This document shows, piece by piece, positions 7,928-14,334 of a DNA stretch of 51,601 nt. The stretch is from IMG/VR virus record IMGVR_UViG_3300032265_000046, positions 1 through 51,601 of that record; one strand, given 5' to 3'. The stretch is from a virus. The number at the start of each line of letters is the position of its first letter. Within the stretch, counting starts at the first letter, position 1. The notes under the pieces are model-generated. The model did not search any database, had not been told where the DNA came from, and saw only the letters and a list, made by a program, of their open reading frames with translations. The position numbers were made by a program, and so were the translations under genes.

Positions 7928-8542
7928 TTAGACCTTCTCCATCTTTCTCCAAGCGGTGGAGCCAATCCAACTCTTCCAAACTTTCTCTTCTCTCTGGGCT
8001 TTGAAGTAAACCCGTGCGCCGTCTAATTGGGTGGCTACATAGATTGCATCGTGTGCGGTTCTTTTCTCGCCAATTTCGATTTGTACTGGGGCTGTCTTGG
8101 TAACTGTGACCAAAGGCTTGCCGTGGTACTCGTCAGCGATTTCACCAAGTGTTTTGATAAATGATTCGCCGGCACGCGCCTTCATTTTTAATTCCCACTC
8201 TAATTGTTGACGGGCTTGGCGCTGGTCATAGGAGTTTGCTTCGACGTAAGGAATAGTGACTCTTTTGCTGTGGCGACCAGTAATCACAAACTGTGGCAAT
8301 AACTTGCCCATGATTACCTGCTCTGCCTGTTTCAACAACTCTGGAATCTCCGCCTTGATGTCAGCAATGATTTTGTCAGTCTCTGCGCGGCTTACTTGGA
8401 TCGGGGCGTGGCGCTCGCCAGAACACACACCGTTGAACCAACCGTGCTCTACGGTGTAACCATGTTTTGCCATCATTCCGTTTTTGACAGCCTGCTGGCG
8501 ACCGCAACACTGGCAATTACCTCTGATTTGATTTGTTTCCAT
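7928..8542 (-). CDS. Zinc-finger-like early protein (204 aa)
   Basis: The N-terminus contains CQCCGRQ (about 11-17) and later VCSGERHAP, a likely Cys/His zinc site. A Lys/Glu-rich helical segment and a C-terminal beta region follow (APVQIEIGEKRTAHDAIYV, WKSWIGSTAWRKMEK). The start is the ATG at 8542 in the conserved initiation module. It is the first gene downstream of promoter cassette B. No family is recognised; nucleic-acid binding is an inference from the zinc motif. Confidence 0.78.
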   Translation of the reverse strand: METNQIRGNCQCCGRQQAVKNGMMAKHGYTVEHGWFNGVCSGERHAPIQVSRAETDKIIADIKAEIPELLKQAEQVIMGKLLPQFVITGRHSKRVTIPYVEANSYDQRQARQQLEWELKMKARAGESFIKTLGEIADEYHGKPLVTVTKTAPVQIEIGEKRTAHDAIYVATQLDGARVYFKAQREEKVWKSWIGSTAWRKMEKV

Positions 8543-8593
8543 ATTCACTGTTCCTTCACTGTTTACAACTGCACTATTGCTGTTGTTGGTTTA

Positions 8594-8648
8594 AGTATAT
8601 CTTAAACGAACAGCCTGTCAACAATTATTTTCTAGGTAGTTTCCCTAA
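8594..8648 (-). promoter_or_regulatory. Promoter cassette B with perfect operator palindrome
   Basis: TTGACA (8621-8616), 16 bp and TATACT (8599-8594) form a near-consensus promoter. The palindrome GTTTAAG-N5-CTTAAAC at 8589-8607 covers the -10, the expected place for a repressor. The conserved upstream element at 8648-8626 lies only 4 bp from the -35, one helical turn closer than in cassettes A and C, and overlaps the end of the sigma-like gene. Confidence 0.88.
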
Positions 8649-9114
8649 GTGCCAAAAGTTTTTCAATCAACTTGTCTTCGCGCCATTCATTAGCCCACTT
8701 ACGATGTTTTTCAGCCTCTTCCTTTTGCTTACGTTGCTCTATTGGGCATCGGTCAATGAAGGGATACAGTCGATCACTACGAGATGGGTGTCTTAATTTA
8801 CGGAGCGCTCTAGCCTCAATCTGGCGTACTCGCTCTTTGGACACTCGAAAGAAGACCCCAACATCGTGAAGGGTGCGGTCGTCCCAAAATCGAAACCAAA
8901 GGCAAGCCTTTTCTTTATCGGTCAGTTGTTCCAAAGTTTTTGGAATCAAGCGTTCTAAATCAATTTTGTTGTCAATGTCATCGGACTCTAAAGCCATCCA
9001 CGGTGGAAGGCGCTTAAACACCTCCTGCTCTGGCTCTTCATGGCGACTACGCCAGAGTTTGCCTACCTCTGGGTGAAAGTCTGCCAGCCGGCCTTCAGGG
9101 GTTATCCTGCGCAT
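8632..9114 (-). CDS. Sigma-70 region 4-like transcription factor (160 aa)
   Basis: Residues about 54-110 (LIPKTLEQLTDKEKACLWFRFWDD..., VSKERVRQIEARALRKLRHP) match sigma-70 region 4, including the recognition-helix signature S-x-E-R-V-R-Q-I-E. No region 2 is visible, so it is not a complete sigma factor. It could replace or bridge region 4 to redirect host RNA polymerase, as other small phage sigma-like proteins do. The C-terminal third is charged and helical. The last codons (RETT-stop) lie inside promoter cassette B. It overlaps the preceding gene by 20 bp. Confidence 0.85.
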   Translation of the reverse strand: MRRITPEGRLADFHPEVGKLWRSRHEEPEQEVFKRLPPWMALESDDIDNKIDLERLIPKTLEQLTDKEKACLWFRFWDDRTLHDVGVFFRVSKERVRQIEARALRKLRHPSRSDRLYPFIDRCPIEQRKQKEEAEKHRKWANEWREDKLIEKLLALRETT

Positions 9115-9271
9115 TTGGCTTACCCTCCATCTTGAGGCGCTTTACCAAATCGACCAGCACCATCGCGTCGTGGCTGTTAGCCTCCTTGGTGTATCGCTCG
9201 ATCTCCGCCACAATGTAATCGCACCCGTGGTCAAAGCCTTTGATGTATTCGCTCATAGTTGATTCATTCAT
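9095..9271 (-). CDS. Hypothetical small protein (58 aa)
   Basis: The protein starts MNESTMSEYIKGFDHGCDY and is mostly helical. The ATG at 9271 follows AAGGAG at proper spacing; the longer open frame upstream lacks this. No family is recognised. It overlaps the sigma-like gene by 20 bp, suggesting coupled expression. Confidence 0.7.
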   Translation of the reverse strand: MNESTMSEYIKGFDHGCDYIVAEIERYTKEANSHDAMVLVDLVKRLKMEGKPNAQDNP

Positions 9272-9285
9272 GTTGTGGCTCCTTT

Positions 9286-9582
9286 TTAATAGTCTTCGCC
9301 GGCACGGGCTGGTTGTGCGCCCAAAAACTGGGGGTTGTATGGCGCGTCGTAATTGAACGGGGCAACTTTGGCATCGCGCTCCCCTTCCAGTTTGAGTTTT
9401 GCCCAATCAGCAGTGCTCAAAATGCGTACAGTGCCTTTATCCAAGGCGTGACTCCAACGCTTGGCATAGACAAACTTAACAGCCTGCTTTAAGGTGCAAG
9501 GGATAGTTTTGTCAATCCATGTGTTGTCGTAATCGCTGTGCATTACAACCACAAAGTCTTTTTTCCATGCTGGGTTTTTCAT
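9286..9582 (-). CDS. Hypothetical early protein (98 aa)
   Basis: It begins MKNPAWKKDFVVVMHSDYD with AGGAG before the ATG. The predicted fold is mixed, with several Trp residues and a flexible Ala/Pro-rich tail. No known domain is seen. It lies between two other small genes of the same leftward operon downstream of cassette C. Confidence 0.75.
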   Translation of the reverse strand: MKNPAWKKDFVVVMHSDYDNTWIDKTIPCTLKQAVKFVYAKRWSHALDKGTVRILSTADWAKLKLEGERDAKVAPFNYDAPYNPQFLGAQPARAGEDY

Positions 9583-9595
9583 GTTGGACTCCTGA

Positions 9596-9880
9596 TTAAC
9601 GTGATGTAACTTTGACGGTAAAACGAGCGCTGGTCTTGGTGTAGTTTGCATACTCAACCGCGCCGAACTTTGCAATGAATTTGTCCTTGTCAAAGGTGGT
9701 GACGTTGGAGTCGCTGTAGGTGGCTTTGAAGATAGCGCCTTCTACTACCTTAGCGCCACCGTTGCTGGCGGATTCTTTGATTGCGTCCTTGATAGCCTCG
9801 GCTTGTTTTGTTAAGTCGGCAATCTGTGCCAACAAAGAACCGAGAGTGTCTACGCTGTTGAGGTTTAGGTCGTTGTTCAT
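9596..9880 (-). CDS. Hypothetical early protein (94 aa) with N-terminal coiled coil
   Basis: Residues about 12-38 form an amphipathic helix (LGSLLAQIADLTKQAEAIKD), followed by a Gly-rich turn and a beta-rich C-terminal half. This shape is common in lambdoid small proteins of unknown function. The ATG carries the conserved initiation module. It is the first gene after promoter cassette C. Confidence 0.8.
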   Translation of the reverse strand: MNNDLNLNSVDTLGSLLAQIADLTKQAEAIKDAIKESASNGGAKVVEGAIFKATYSDSNVTTFDKDKFIAKFGAVEYANYTKTSARFTVKVTSR

Positions 9881-9934
9881 TTCACTGTTTCCTTCACTGT
9901 ATCGACTGTGCGTTATTGCTGTGTCGATGTGTGT

Positions 9935-9999
9935 AGTTTAAGCCAGTCTTAAACGATGTCAACAACTATTTGCAAATATTTTCTAGGTGGTTTCCCTAA
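9935..9999 (-). promoter_or_regulatory. Promoter cassette C with perfect operator palindrome
   Basis: TTGACA (9962-9957), a 16-bp spacer and TAAACT (9940-9935) form the promoter. The palindrome GTTTAAG-N5-CTTAAAC spans 9936-9954. The upstream element is at 9999-9977, 14 bp from the -35, and contains the final codons of the Ref-like gene. The -10 is weaker than in A and B. Confidence 0.85.
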
Positions 10000-10285
10000 T
10001 ACCGCCCTCAAGTAATCCTAAAGTGTCACTTAGCAAGTCTTCCTCGGTGTAGCCCCAGTGTTTAGGGAATCCTTTCGTGCCAAGCCCGTGAACGCCCGTA
10101 GAGCCTCTGTGGTGCTCTGGGCATAGCGGTATGACACTCATGTGGCTAGAACGCCCCCAACCCCCCGCCAATCGCCTTGGATGGTGCAACTCGGCGGGCG
10201 TACCTGCATACCCCATCCGTCGGCAAACTGCACAACCCAGTTCGGCAACAGCATCCATGTGCTTGCGCTCTGCTTTTGTAGTCAT
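9983..10285 (-). CDS. ref: Ref-like HNH nuclease (100 aa)
   Basis: The protein resembles the catalytic part of phage P1 Ref, a RecA-dependent HNH nuclease that cuts at displacement loops. Visible motifs are CAVC at 18-21, AELHHPRR with His34/His35, SVIPLCPEHH with Cys55, His58 and His59, and TGVHGLGTKGF. It lacks the long basic N-terminal region of P1 Ref. It sits next to a small zinc-ribbon protein (4-bp overlap) and in the same operon as RusA, consistent with a recombination role. It ends in RETT inside promoter cassette C. Confidence 0.85.
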   Translation of the reverse strand: MTTKAERKHMDAVAELGCAVCRRMGYAGTPAELHHPRRLAGGWGRSSHMSVIPLCPEHHRGSTGVHGLGTKGFPKHWGYTEEDLLSDTLGLLEGGIRETT

Positions 10286-10431
10286 TGTTTCCTTTTGGTA
10301 AAACCGACTCTGTTTTTAAGTTCATGGCAAGTCTGGCATCGCCATTGGAATGCACCGTTGCTGTTCTTGCCCTTCACGCCTGCTGGTTGCCTGCGACAAA
10401 CCTGACAGGTTGGTGGCTTCTTATCACTCAT
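10282..10431 (-). CDS. Small zinc-ribbon protein (49 aa)
   Basis: This short frame has two CxxC knuckles, CQVC (9-12) and CQTC (about 32-35), in a basic context (MSDKKPPTCQVCRRQPAG; KNRVGFTKRKQ). The start overlaps the previous stop (ATGA), and the stop overlaps the start of the Ref-like gene, so it fits the operon exactly. Nucleic-acid binding is likely; the partner is unknown, possibly the adjacent nuclease. Confidence 0.78.
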   Translation of the reverse strand: MSDKKPPTCQVCRRQPAGVKGKNSNGAFQWRCQTCHELKNRVGFTKRKQ

Positions 10432-10703
10432 GCTTGTCCCCTTGCTCTGATTGCGTTTGAATAGTCAACAATCCCTGTCTTCATGTGGTCAAGCAACTCT
10501 TGGATGGTGTATGTTTGTTTTCCACCAAAATTCATTGGGTGCAAAATATTTTTTATTTCAGCACACGCCTCACGTTCTTTTTCTGCTACCAGTTTGGCAA
10601 ACAACTGCAAAGGTTCACCAACACCTGCCCAGCACCATTCTGTTCCGTTGCATAGTTTGTTTGAAACCTCTAAGTACATCTCAATGATTTCATCTTGTGT
10701 CAT
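10428..10703 (-). CDS. Hypothetical protein (91 aa)
   Basis: MTQDEIIEMYLEVSNKLC starts a helical protein containing EKEREACAEI, a motif seen in many small phage proteins of unknown role. The ATG at 10703 overlaps the previous stop as ATGA, which decides against the longer upstream frame. Confidence 0.75.
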   Translation of the reverse strand: MTQDEIIEMYLEVSNKLCNGTEWCWAGVGEPLQLFAKLVAEKEREACAEIKNILHPMNFGGKQTYTIQELLDHMKTGIVDYSNAIRARGQA

Positions 10704-11032
10704 TGCGTAACCTTTCCTTCTGCTCTGTTGTTTGCTTGCTCTGTACGCCATATTTCAACTCGTGCCTGCGCACCAATCAAATCCCAACGCAACTTCTCTT
10801 CCTTTTCAATTGCCTCTCGCAAACCCTCAAGCAACTTGACATACTCAGGGTCTGCATATGCATCACGCTCCTGCGCTCCTATTGCTGATTCCAACGATCT
10901 TTTCATCAACAAGGCTTTTAGAGATTTACGAAACTCTTCAATGTAACAACGCTCGGCTTTTGCCTTTGCAAAGTTTTTACCGTTGAGCAATATGTAGTCA
11001 ACGGCTTTGTGGGGGTCTCTGTCTTCGTTCAT
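10700..11032 (-). CDS. Conserved-type phage early protein (110 aa), helical
   Basis: It begins MNEDRDPHKAVDYILLNGKNFAKAKAER and is almost fully alpha-helical with a Lys/Glu-rich coiled coil. Proteins with this start often occur beside recombination or ssDNA-binding genes in phages; that association is from memory, not searched. A good GGAG site lies within the end of the preceding small gene. Confidence 0.78.
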   Translation of the reverse strand: MNEDRDPHKAVDYILLNGKNFAKAKAERCYIEEFRKSLKALLMKRSLESAIGAQERDAYADPEYVKLLEGLREAIEKEEKLRWDLIGAQARVEIWRTEQANNRAEGKVTQ

Positions 11033-11035
11033 GTC

Positions 11036-11161
11036 TTACTCCTGTGGTGGACGATTGCTCATCCAATAAAACCAAACAGCGAATATTCCAACAATCCAAG
11101 TCAGTACGCCAGTCAACGCTAACGTCACAAAAATGGCTGTCCAAAAAGTATCAAGCGTCAT
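11036..11161 (-). CDS. Very small membrane protein (41 aa)
   Basis: MTLDTFWTAIFVTLALTGVL is followed by TWIVGIFAVWFYW: nearly the whole protein is hydrophobic, giving one or two membrane passes. It overlaps the previous stop by 4 bp, and its end carries the ribosome site of the next gene (CAGGAGTAAGAC before the ATG). It is too short for family assignment. Confidence 0.65.
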   Translation of the reverse strand: MTLDTFWTAIFVTLALTGVLTWIVGIFAVWFYWMSNRPPQE

Positions 11162-11667
11162 TGCTTTTTTTCCTGTAAGTTAGCCCACTTAAATTGGTCG
11201 GACATCATCTCGTCGAAGTCAAAGTGGGTTCCAAAACAACCTCGAAAAGAAACCTCTTCTGCATCAAAGCCCCACACCTTGTTGTCATAGATGTGTACTG
11301 CGCTAGGCAGATTGATCAATCCATTTAAAAAGTCTTGACCCCTAAGAGTCACACGCCAAATGCCTGAGCGCGTTGACTTGGACTCAATCAAGTCCCAATG
11401 CTCAAGCAAAGGATATGTCTTACTCTTGAGCATCCAACGTGGCGCTGTATTTTGCACATCAACCCATCCATCCACCGCATCTCCGTGGATATACATCCAT
11501 CGCAGGCATAGCGCAAGGTGCTGACTCAATTTGGTTTTATAGACCTTGCCCCACTTTCCACAGCATGGACAAAACCCACCATCAGCCTCAATCGACTTGT
11601 TCCAGTTGTTGCGCATCTTTGCAAGAAAAGAACCTTCACCCTCAAACATATCAAATTGGTCAATCAT
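11158..11667 (-). CDS. Zinc-finger early protein (169 aa)
   Basis: An N-terminal CPCCGKW motif (about 33-39) and later Cys/His residues (SQHLALCLRW) suggest a zinc finger. The rest reads like a winged-helix fold (HWDLIESKSTRSGIWRVTLRG, with LRGQDFL). A DNA-binding regulator or replication accessory is plausible; no family is recognised. AAGGAG precedes the ATG at 11667 with 6-bp spacing, which decides the start over the GTG at 11682. Confidence 0.78.
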   Translation of the reverse strand: MIDQFDMFEGEGSFLAKMRNNWNKSIEADGGFCPCCGKWGKVYKTKLSQHLALCLRWMYIHGDAVDGWVDVQNTAPRWMLKSKTYPLLEHWDLIESKSTRSGIWRVTLRGQDFLNGLINLPSAVHIYDNKVWGFDAEEVSFRGCFGTHFDFDEMMSDQFKWANLQEKKQ

Positions 11668-11836
11668 CACTATCTCCTTCACTTGTAAATTCTGGCTTTA
11701 CGGACATCATTGCTTTAGCCATCTCATAAGAGCGGTAAGCAATTCCTTCAATTGGTGGATTCTTTGAGGCTGTTTGCAACAATGCTTGCATGGCAAACAA
11801 AGCCACGACATCAATCCATTCAGGTTCATTTTTCAT
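11660..11836 (-). CDS. Hypothetical small protein (58 aa)
   Basis: MKNEPEWIDVVALFAMQALLQ begins an amphipathic helical protein with an acidic tail. It overlaps both neighbours by about 8-11 bp. No family is recognised. Confidence 0.68.
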   Translation of the reverse strand: MKNEPEWIDVVALFAMQALLQTASKNPPIEGIAYRSYEMAKAMMSVKPEFTSEGDSDD

Positions 11837-12098
11837 GTGGCTTCTTCCAAGTTGGCTTTGACCAAGGTTTGTCATTAACTAAAAAATCTGTATCAAGTTC
11901 AGCATCTACAAATTCATCGTCTTCATTTTGCAGAAGACAGCAACTACCACGATTCAATACTTTTATTTCACAACCGTATGGGTCACCATGTTGGTCAATT
12001 TGCCAAAACAATTCTCTTTTGTCTGGCGCAAATGCAATCCCGTACCAACCCGTAGGCTTGTCTTCGTCATTAAGAAAACGAAACGCATATGCAATCAT
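11826..12098 (-). CDS. Hypothetical protein (90 aa)
   Basis: MIAYAFRFLNDEDKPTGWYG opens a mostly beta protein (FWQIDQHGDPYGCEIKVLNRG) with an acidic C-terminal part. No known domain. It overlaps rusA by 4 bp. Confidence 0.72.
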   Translation of the reverse strand: MIAYAFRFLNDEDKPTGWYGIAFAPDKRELFWQIDQHGDPYGCEIKVLNRGSCCLLQNEDDEFVDAELDTDFLVNDKPWSKPTWKKPHEK

Positions 12099-12442
12099 AA
12101 AATCTCCTTAATTTTGATTTTCAACATTCCACCAATATCTTCTGACCAATAAATGCGTAGGTCAACAATCTGCGAATCGTCTTCATACACACCTGCGTGC
12201 GCCAGCGCATCGAGCGTTGCTTTCAACAGGTTGTCTAAATCCCTGCGTCGTTTGTCTGGTCGCCATGCCTCAATCTCCACGCATAGCCGGCCTGTAAAGT
12301 GTTTGATTGCTTTCTGCAAAATCATCTGGTCACCAACAGTTTCTCGGTACTCTCGCCCTTTGGCAGAAATAATCATTCGACCATCAAAGTTGCGCCAGTA
12401 AGTGTTGACCGATGGAGGCCAAGGCAAAGTTAATTCAATCAT
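12095..12442 (-). CDS. rusA: RusA-type Holliday junction resolvase
   Basis: The 115-residue protein matches RusA over its full length: PWPPSVNTYWR at 7-17, then RPDKRRRDLDNLLKATLDAL with Asp68, Asp70 and Lys74, then YEDDSQI with Asp89. These correspond to the catalytic aspartates and lysine of RusA. It cuts four-way junctions and would resolve branched DNA before packaging. It lies among replication and recombination genes of the early operon. Confidence 0.94.
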   Translation of the reverse strand: MIELTLPWPPSVNTYWRNFDGRMIISAKGREYRETVGDQMILQKAIKHFTGRLCVEIEAWRPDKRRRDLDNLLKATLDALAHAGVYEDDSQIVDLRIYWSEDIGGMLKIKIKEIL

Positions 12443-12692
12443 TAAAATTTTCGCTTTCGCTTATCCATGAATTTAGAATAAACATAACATTTCGCAAAAA
12501 TACTTTTGATTCTTCGGTGTCCCCAGTTCGTCCCTCAAGAACAAGTTCCCCAGATTTTTTAAAAAAGAAAAACACAGCCGCGGTTGTTTGCGTATCTGGC
12601 GACGAAAACAATTCACTCAATCTTTTATCTGGCCCTTTTTCCAAACGCATTAAATTAATATTGTCATCAAATTTTTCAGTTTTCATTTCCAT
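12435..12692 (-). CDS. Hypothetical protein (85 aa)
   Basis: An acidic start (EKFDDNINL) is followed by hydrophobic strand TTAAVFFFFKK and a helical C-terminus. No family is recognised. The start overlaps the end of the previous gene, and the end overlaps rusA by 8 bp. Confidence 0.68.
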   Translation of the reverse strand: MEMKTEKFDDNINLMRLEKGPDKRLSELFSSPDTQTTAAVFFFFKKSGELVLEGRTGDTEESKVFLRNVMFILNSWISESENFND

Positions 12693-12925
12693 TCTCCAAA
12701 TTTGCCTCGGTTGCCTTTAACCCATTGGTCTCTAACATCTTTTTCAAGATTAGATTTGGGGTGAAGTTCGTTCCATCCTTTGTGACGTTTCCCAGCATGG
12801 TCAACGTAACCGTAGAGCCATAGGTGTGCGCTATCCCTATCTTTGGCACGCATCCTGATAACTTCCCTAACGAGACAACGGTGACGATGTTCATCTGTTC
12901 CTTGACCTTCTTTTTTCTCATTCAA
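12683..12925 (-). CDS. Hypothetical basic protein (80 aa), TTG start
   Basis: The stretch LWLYGYVDHAGKRHKGWNE looks like a genuine folded segment, with basic and Trp-rich C-terminal residues (DQWVKGNRGKFGEWK). The frame opens with TTG overlapping the end of the previous gene (TTGAATGA). A second frame, 12676-12921, begins with ATG in the same overlap but has less protein-like composition. I prefer this frame, with reservation about the start. Confidence 0.6.
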   Translation of the reverse strand: MNEKKEGQGTDEHRHRCLVREVIRMRAKDRDSAHLWLYGYVDHAGKRHKGWNELHPKSNLEKDVRDQWVKGNRGKFGEWK

Positions 12926-13031
12926 AGTCTAGATCGCCAGTTAATCTCAAAGCCAGAATAATTTTGTACAAAGGGTGCGGAACACCATCCTTGACTTCAT
13001 CCAACAATTTTTTTGCGTCAAAGAAATTCAT
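12918..13031 (-). CDS. Very small hypothetical protein (37 aa)
   Basis: MNFFDAKKLLDEVKDGVPHP begins an amphipathic helix-rich peptide. The ATG shares one base with the preceding stop (TAATG), and its stop overlaps the next gene's start region. The support is the tight gene fit rather than homology. Confidence 0.55.
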   Translation of the reverse strand: MNFFDAKKLLDEVKDGVPHPLYKIILALRLTGDLDFE

Positions 13032-13273
13032 TAGAAATCCTCATCTCTTTCGTAATAACTTTTAGGGATTGGCTTGTCGCTCAACTTGTCGATAAGTTTT
13101 TCCATAGGCTTGGCAGGGGGGTAAGAGGGCTTGTCTTCGCTCCATGCGTGATAACTGCATAGCCGTCTTTCCATCATCACTGACCACCGCTTGGTGCAAC
13201 CGGGATGTGTGCAGTACAGCATCGCATCCACATCCACAAAATCATTCTTTCTTTCTGGTTTGGCAAATGTCAT
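13031..13273 (-). CDS. Small zinc-finger-like protein (80 aa)
   Basis: Residues around 20-42 contain CTHPGC, then CSYH after 14 residues, a C2CH-type zinc site (LYCTHPGCTKRWSVM and RRLCSYHAW). The C-terminus is Lys/Pro-rich. It overlaps the replication protein gene by 4 bp and may work with it; this is inference from position. Confidence 0.75.
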   Translation of the reverse strand: MTFAKPERKNDFVDVDAMLYCTHPGCTKRWSVMMERRLCSYHAWSEDKPSYPPAKPMEKLIDKLSDKPIPKSYYERDEDF

Positions 13274-14022
13274 TTTGTATATTTCCCATCAATAATTTTT
13301 GCAAAATTTGTTGCGTTAACTATCCACACCAAATCAGGTTGCCACGTCCTGCCATTAGTCTCGAAACCTTTTGCAAGACTTGTGTCGTTAGCAATGTATC
13401 CAAAAAAAGAATCCCACCACGTCAACCCATCTTCCAATGTGTCATACCCCTTGGGCGAATACTCCGATGGCTTACTTGCCTGAATCCATCTGGACTTCAT
13501 GCTGGACTGCCTAGAGCCTTCCCATACCCTTGGCTGAGTGAGATGAGGCAAATGCTTTTGATAAAGTTTTAATAACGCTTTGTGGGGACAAGGAGGGAAC
13601 GGAGTTCCCGACAAAGATGCGTTAGCATCTGTATTTATATTCTGTTCTGTATCTGTTCTGTTTCTGTTCTGTTTGGGGGGGCTTAATGGTTCTTCTTTAG
13701 GAACCTCAATGGTTTTAGGTCTACCGCCCAATTTTGCAGACTTTCTATTTAATTCCACACGCACGTTGTAAGCAAATATTTCCTTATCTGCTCGTGGGTT
13801 GATATAACCGTCTTTAGTCTTTACAAAAAATTCTGCTAACACTGGAGCCACCACATCCTCATCAAGTCGTATGCGTCTAGAAACTAACGCAATGTCTAAT
13901 GGCAATGGTTTTTCGCTCATGTAGTACCAATCCAACAATCGACGGTATGCCAAGTCTTCGGCATCGTCTAAGTGCATGGTGTGTGAGATGTAGTCGCCTA
14001 TGTGGAATTTGTACCATATCAT
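13270..14022 (-). CDS. DUF1376-type replication protein (250 aa)
   Basis: Residues 1-90 (MIWYKFHIGDYISHTMHLDD, AYRRLLDWYY) match the DUF1376 domain of phage YdaU-like proteins, a winged-helix-like N-terminus typical of replication initiators next to repressors. A polar linker of about 50 residues rich in Asn, Thr, Lys and Pro separates a C-terminal domain with DTLEDGLTWWDSFFGYIA. It probably marks the origin and recruits host replication proteins, since no helicase or polymerase is encoded. It overlaps the repressor gene by 4 bp. Confidence 0.83.
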   Translation of the reverse strand: MIWYKFHIGDYISHTMHLDDAEDLAYRRLLDWYYMSEKPLPLDIALVSRRIRLDEDVVAPVLAEFFVKTKDGYINPRADKEIFAYNVRVELNRKSAKLGGRPKTIEVPKEEPLSPPKQNRNRTDTEQNINTDANASLSGTPFPPCPHKALLKLYQKHLPHLTQPRVWEGSRQSSMKSRWIQASKPSEYSPKGYDTLEDGLTWWDSFFGYIANDTSLAKGFETNGRTWQPDLVWIVNATNFAKIIDGKYTK

Positions 14023-14231
14023 TTCGCTGTCTTTCCAAATATGTCGGGTCGGAGTTCCGCCCTCTTCACTTTTCTGCCTGTGCTCAACTCGATGTCACGA
14101 GCCAGTTCGGGGCTAGGCAGTTGTCGCCCCGTAACAATCAGTGAAAACCAAGTCTTGCTAATGCCCAATTTACGAGCCATAGCAATCATTGAGCCTCTTG
14201 GTTTGTCTTTAAAAAATTCTTGTAACGTCAT
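14019..14231 (-). CDS. Cro/YdaS-like repressor (70 aa)
   Basis: The small HTH protein (MTLQEFFKDKPRGSMIAMAR; KLGISKTWFSLIVTGRQLP; VKRAELRPDIFG) matches YdaS/Cro-like regulators. The HTH runs from about 15 to 40. The ending RAELRPDIFG is typical of this group. It is the first gene of the leftward early operon and is divergent from the rightward operon. It is the natural candidate to bind the GTTTAAG-N5-CTTAAAC palindromes in the promoter cassettes. No CI-like partner or integrase is visible. Confidence 0.88.
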   Translation of the reverse strand: MTLQEFFKDKPRGSMIAMARKLGISKTWFSLIVTGRQLPSPELARDIELSTGRKVKRAELRPDIFGKTAK

Positions 14232-14255
14232 CTTATTTCCTTTTTGGTTAACTGC

Positions 14256-14284
14256 ATCTTACACCAGAAAAAATAATTGTGCAA
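14256..14284 (-). promoter_or_regulatory. Leftward early promoter
   Basis: TTGCAC (14284-14279), 17 bp and TAAGAT (14261-14256) on the minus strand precede the repressor gene. AAGGAAATAAG supplies a ribosome site before its ATG. The -35 overlaps that of the rightward promoter through the palindrome TTGTGCAA (14277-14284), so the two promoters probably compete or are co-regulated. Confidence 0.72.
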
Positions 14285-14333
14285 CTACAGATTAAACATG
14301 ATACACTTAGGCGTGTTTAACTCAAAAGTGAAC
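14277..14333 (+). promoter_or_regulatory. Rightward promoter with operator-like half-sites
   Basis: TTGTGC (14277-14282) is followed by TGATACACT at 14299-14307; the -10 is TACACT (19-bp spacer) or GATACA (17 bp). TTAAACA (14292-14298) and TGTTTAA (14314-14320) form an inverted pair around the -10. Two degenerate versions of the cassette operator can be drawn: 14279-14297 with right half ATTAAAC (6 of 7) and 14315-14333 with left half GTTTAAC (6 of 7); their other halves match only 4 of 7. Confidence 0.55.
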
Positions 14334-14334
14334 T

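Noticed and set aside
10146-10355. 69-codon minus-strand frame over the Ref-like gene
   Set aside because: It crosses two better-supported genes (49-aa zinc protein and Ref-like nuclease) in another frame and has no ribosome site.
12676-12921. 81-codon frame overlapping the 80-aa gene (12683-12925)
   Set aside because: It has an ATG start but low-complexity Thr/Val/Leu sequence. The other frame contains a Trp/Tyr-rich, protein-like segment. I kept one of the two, though dual coding cannot be excluded.
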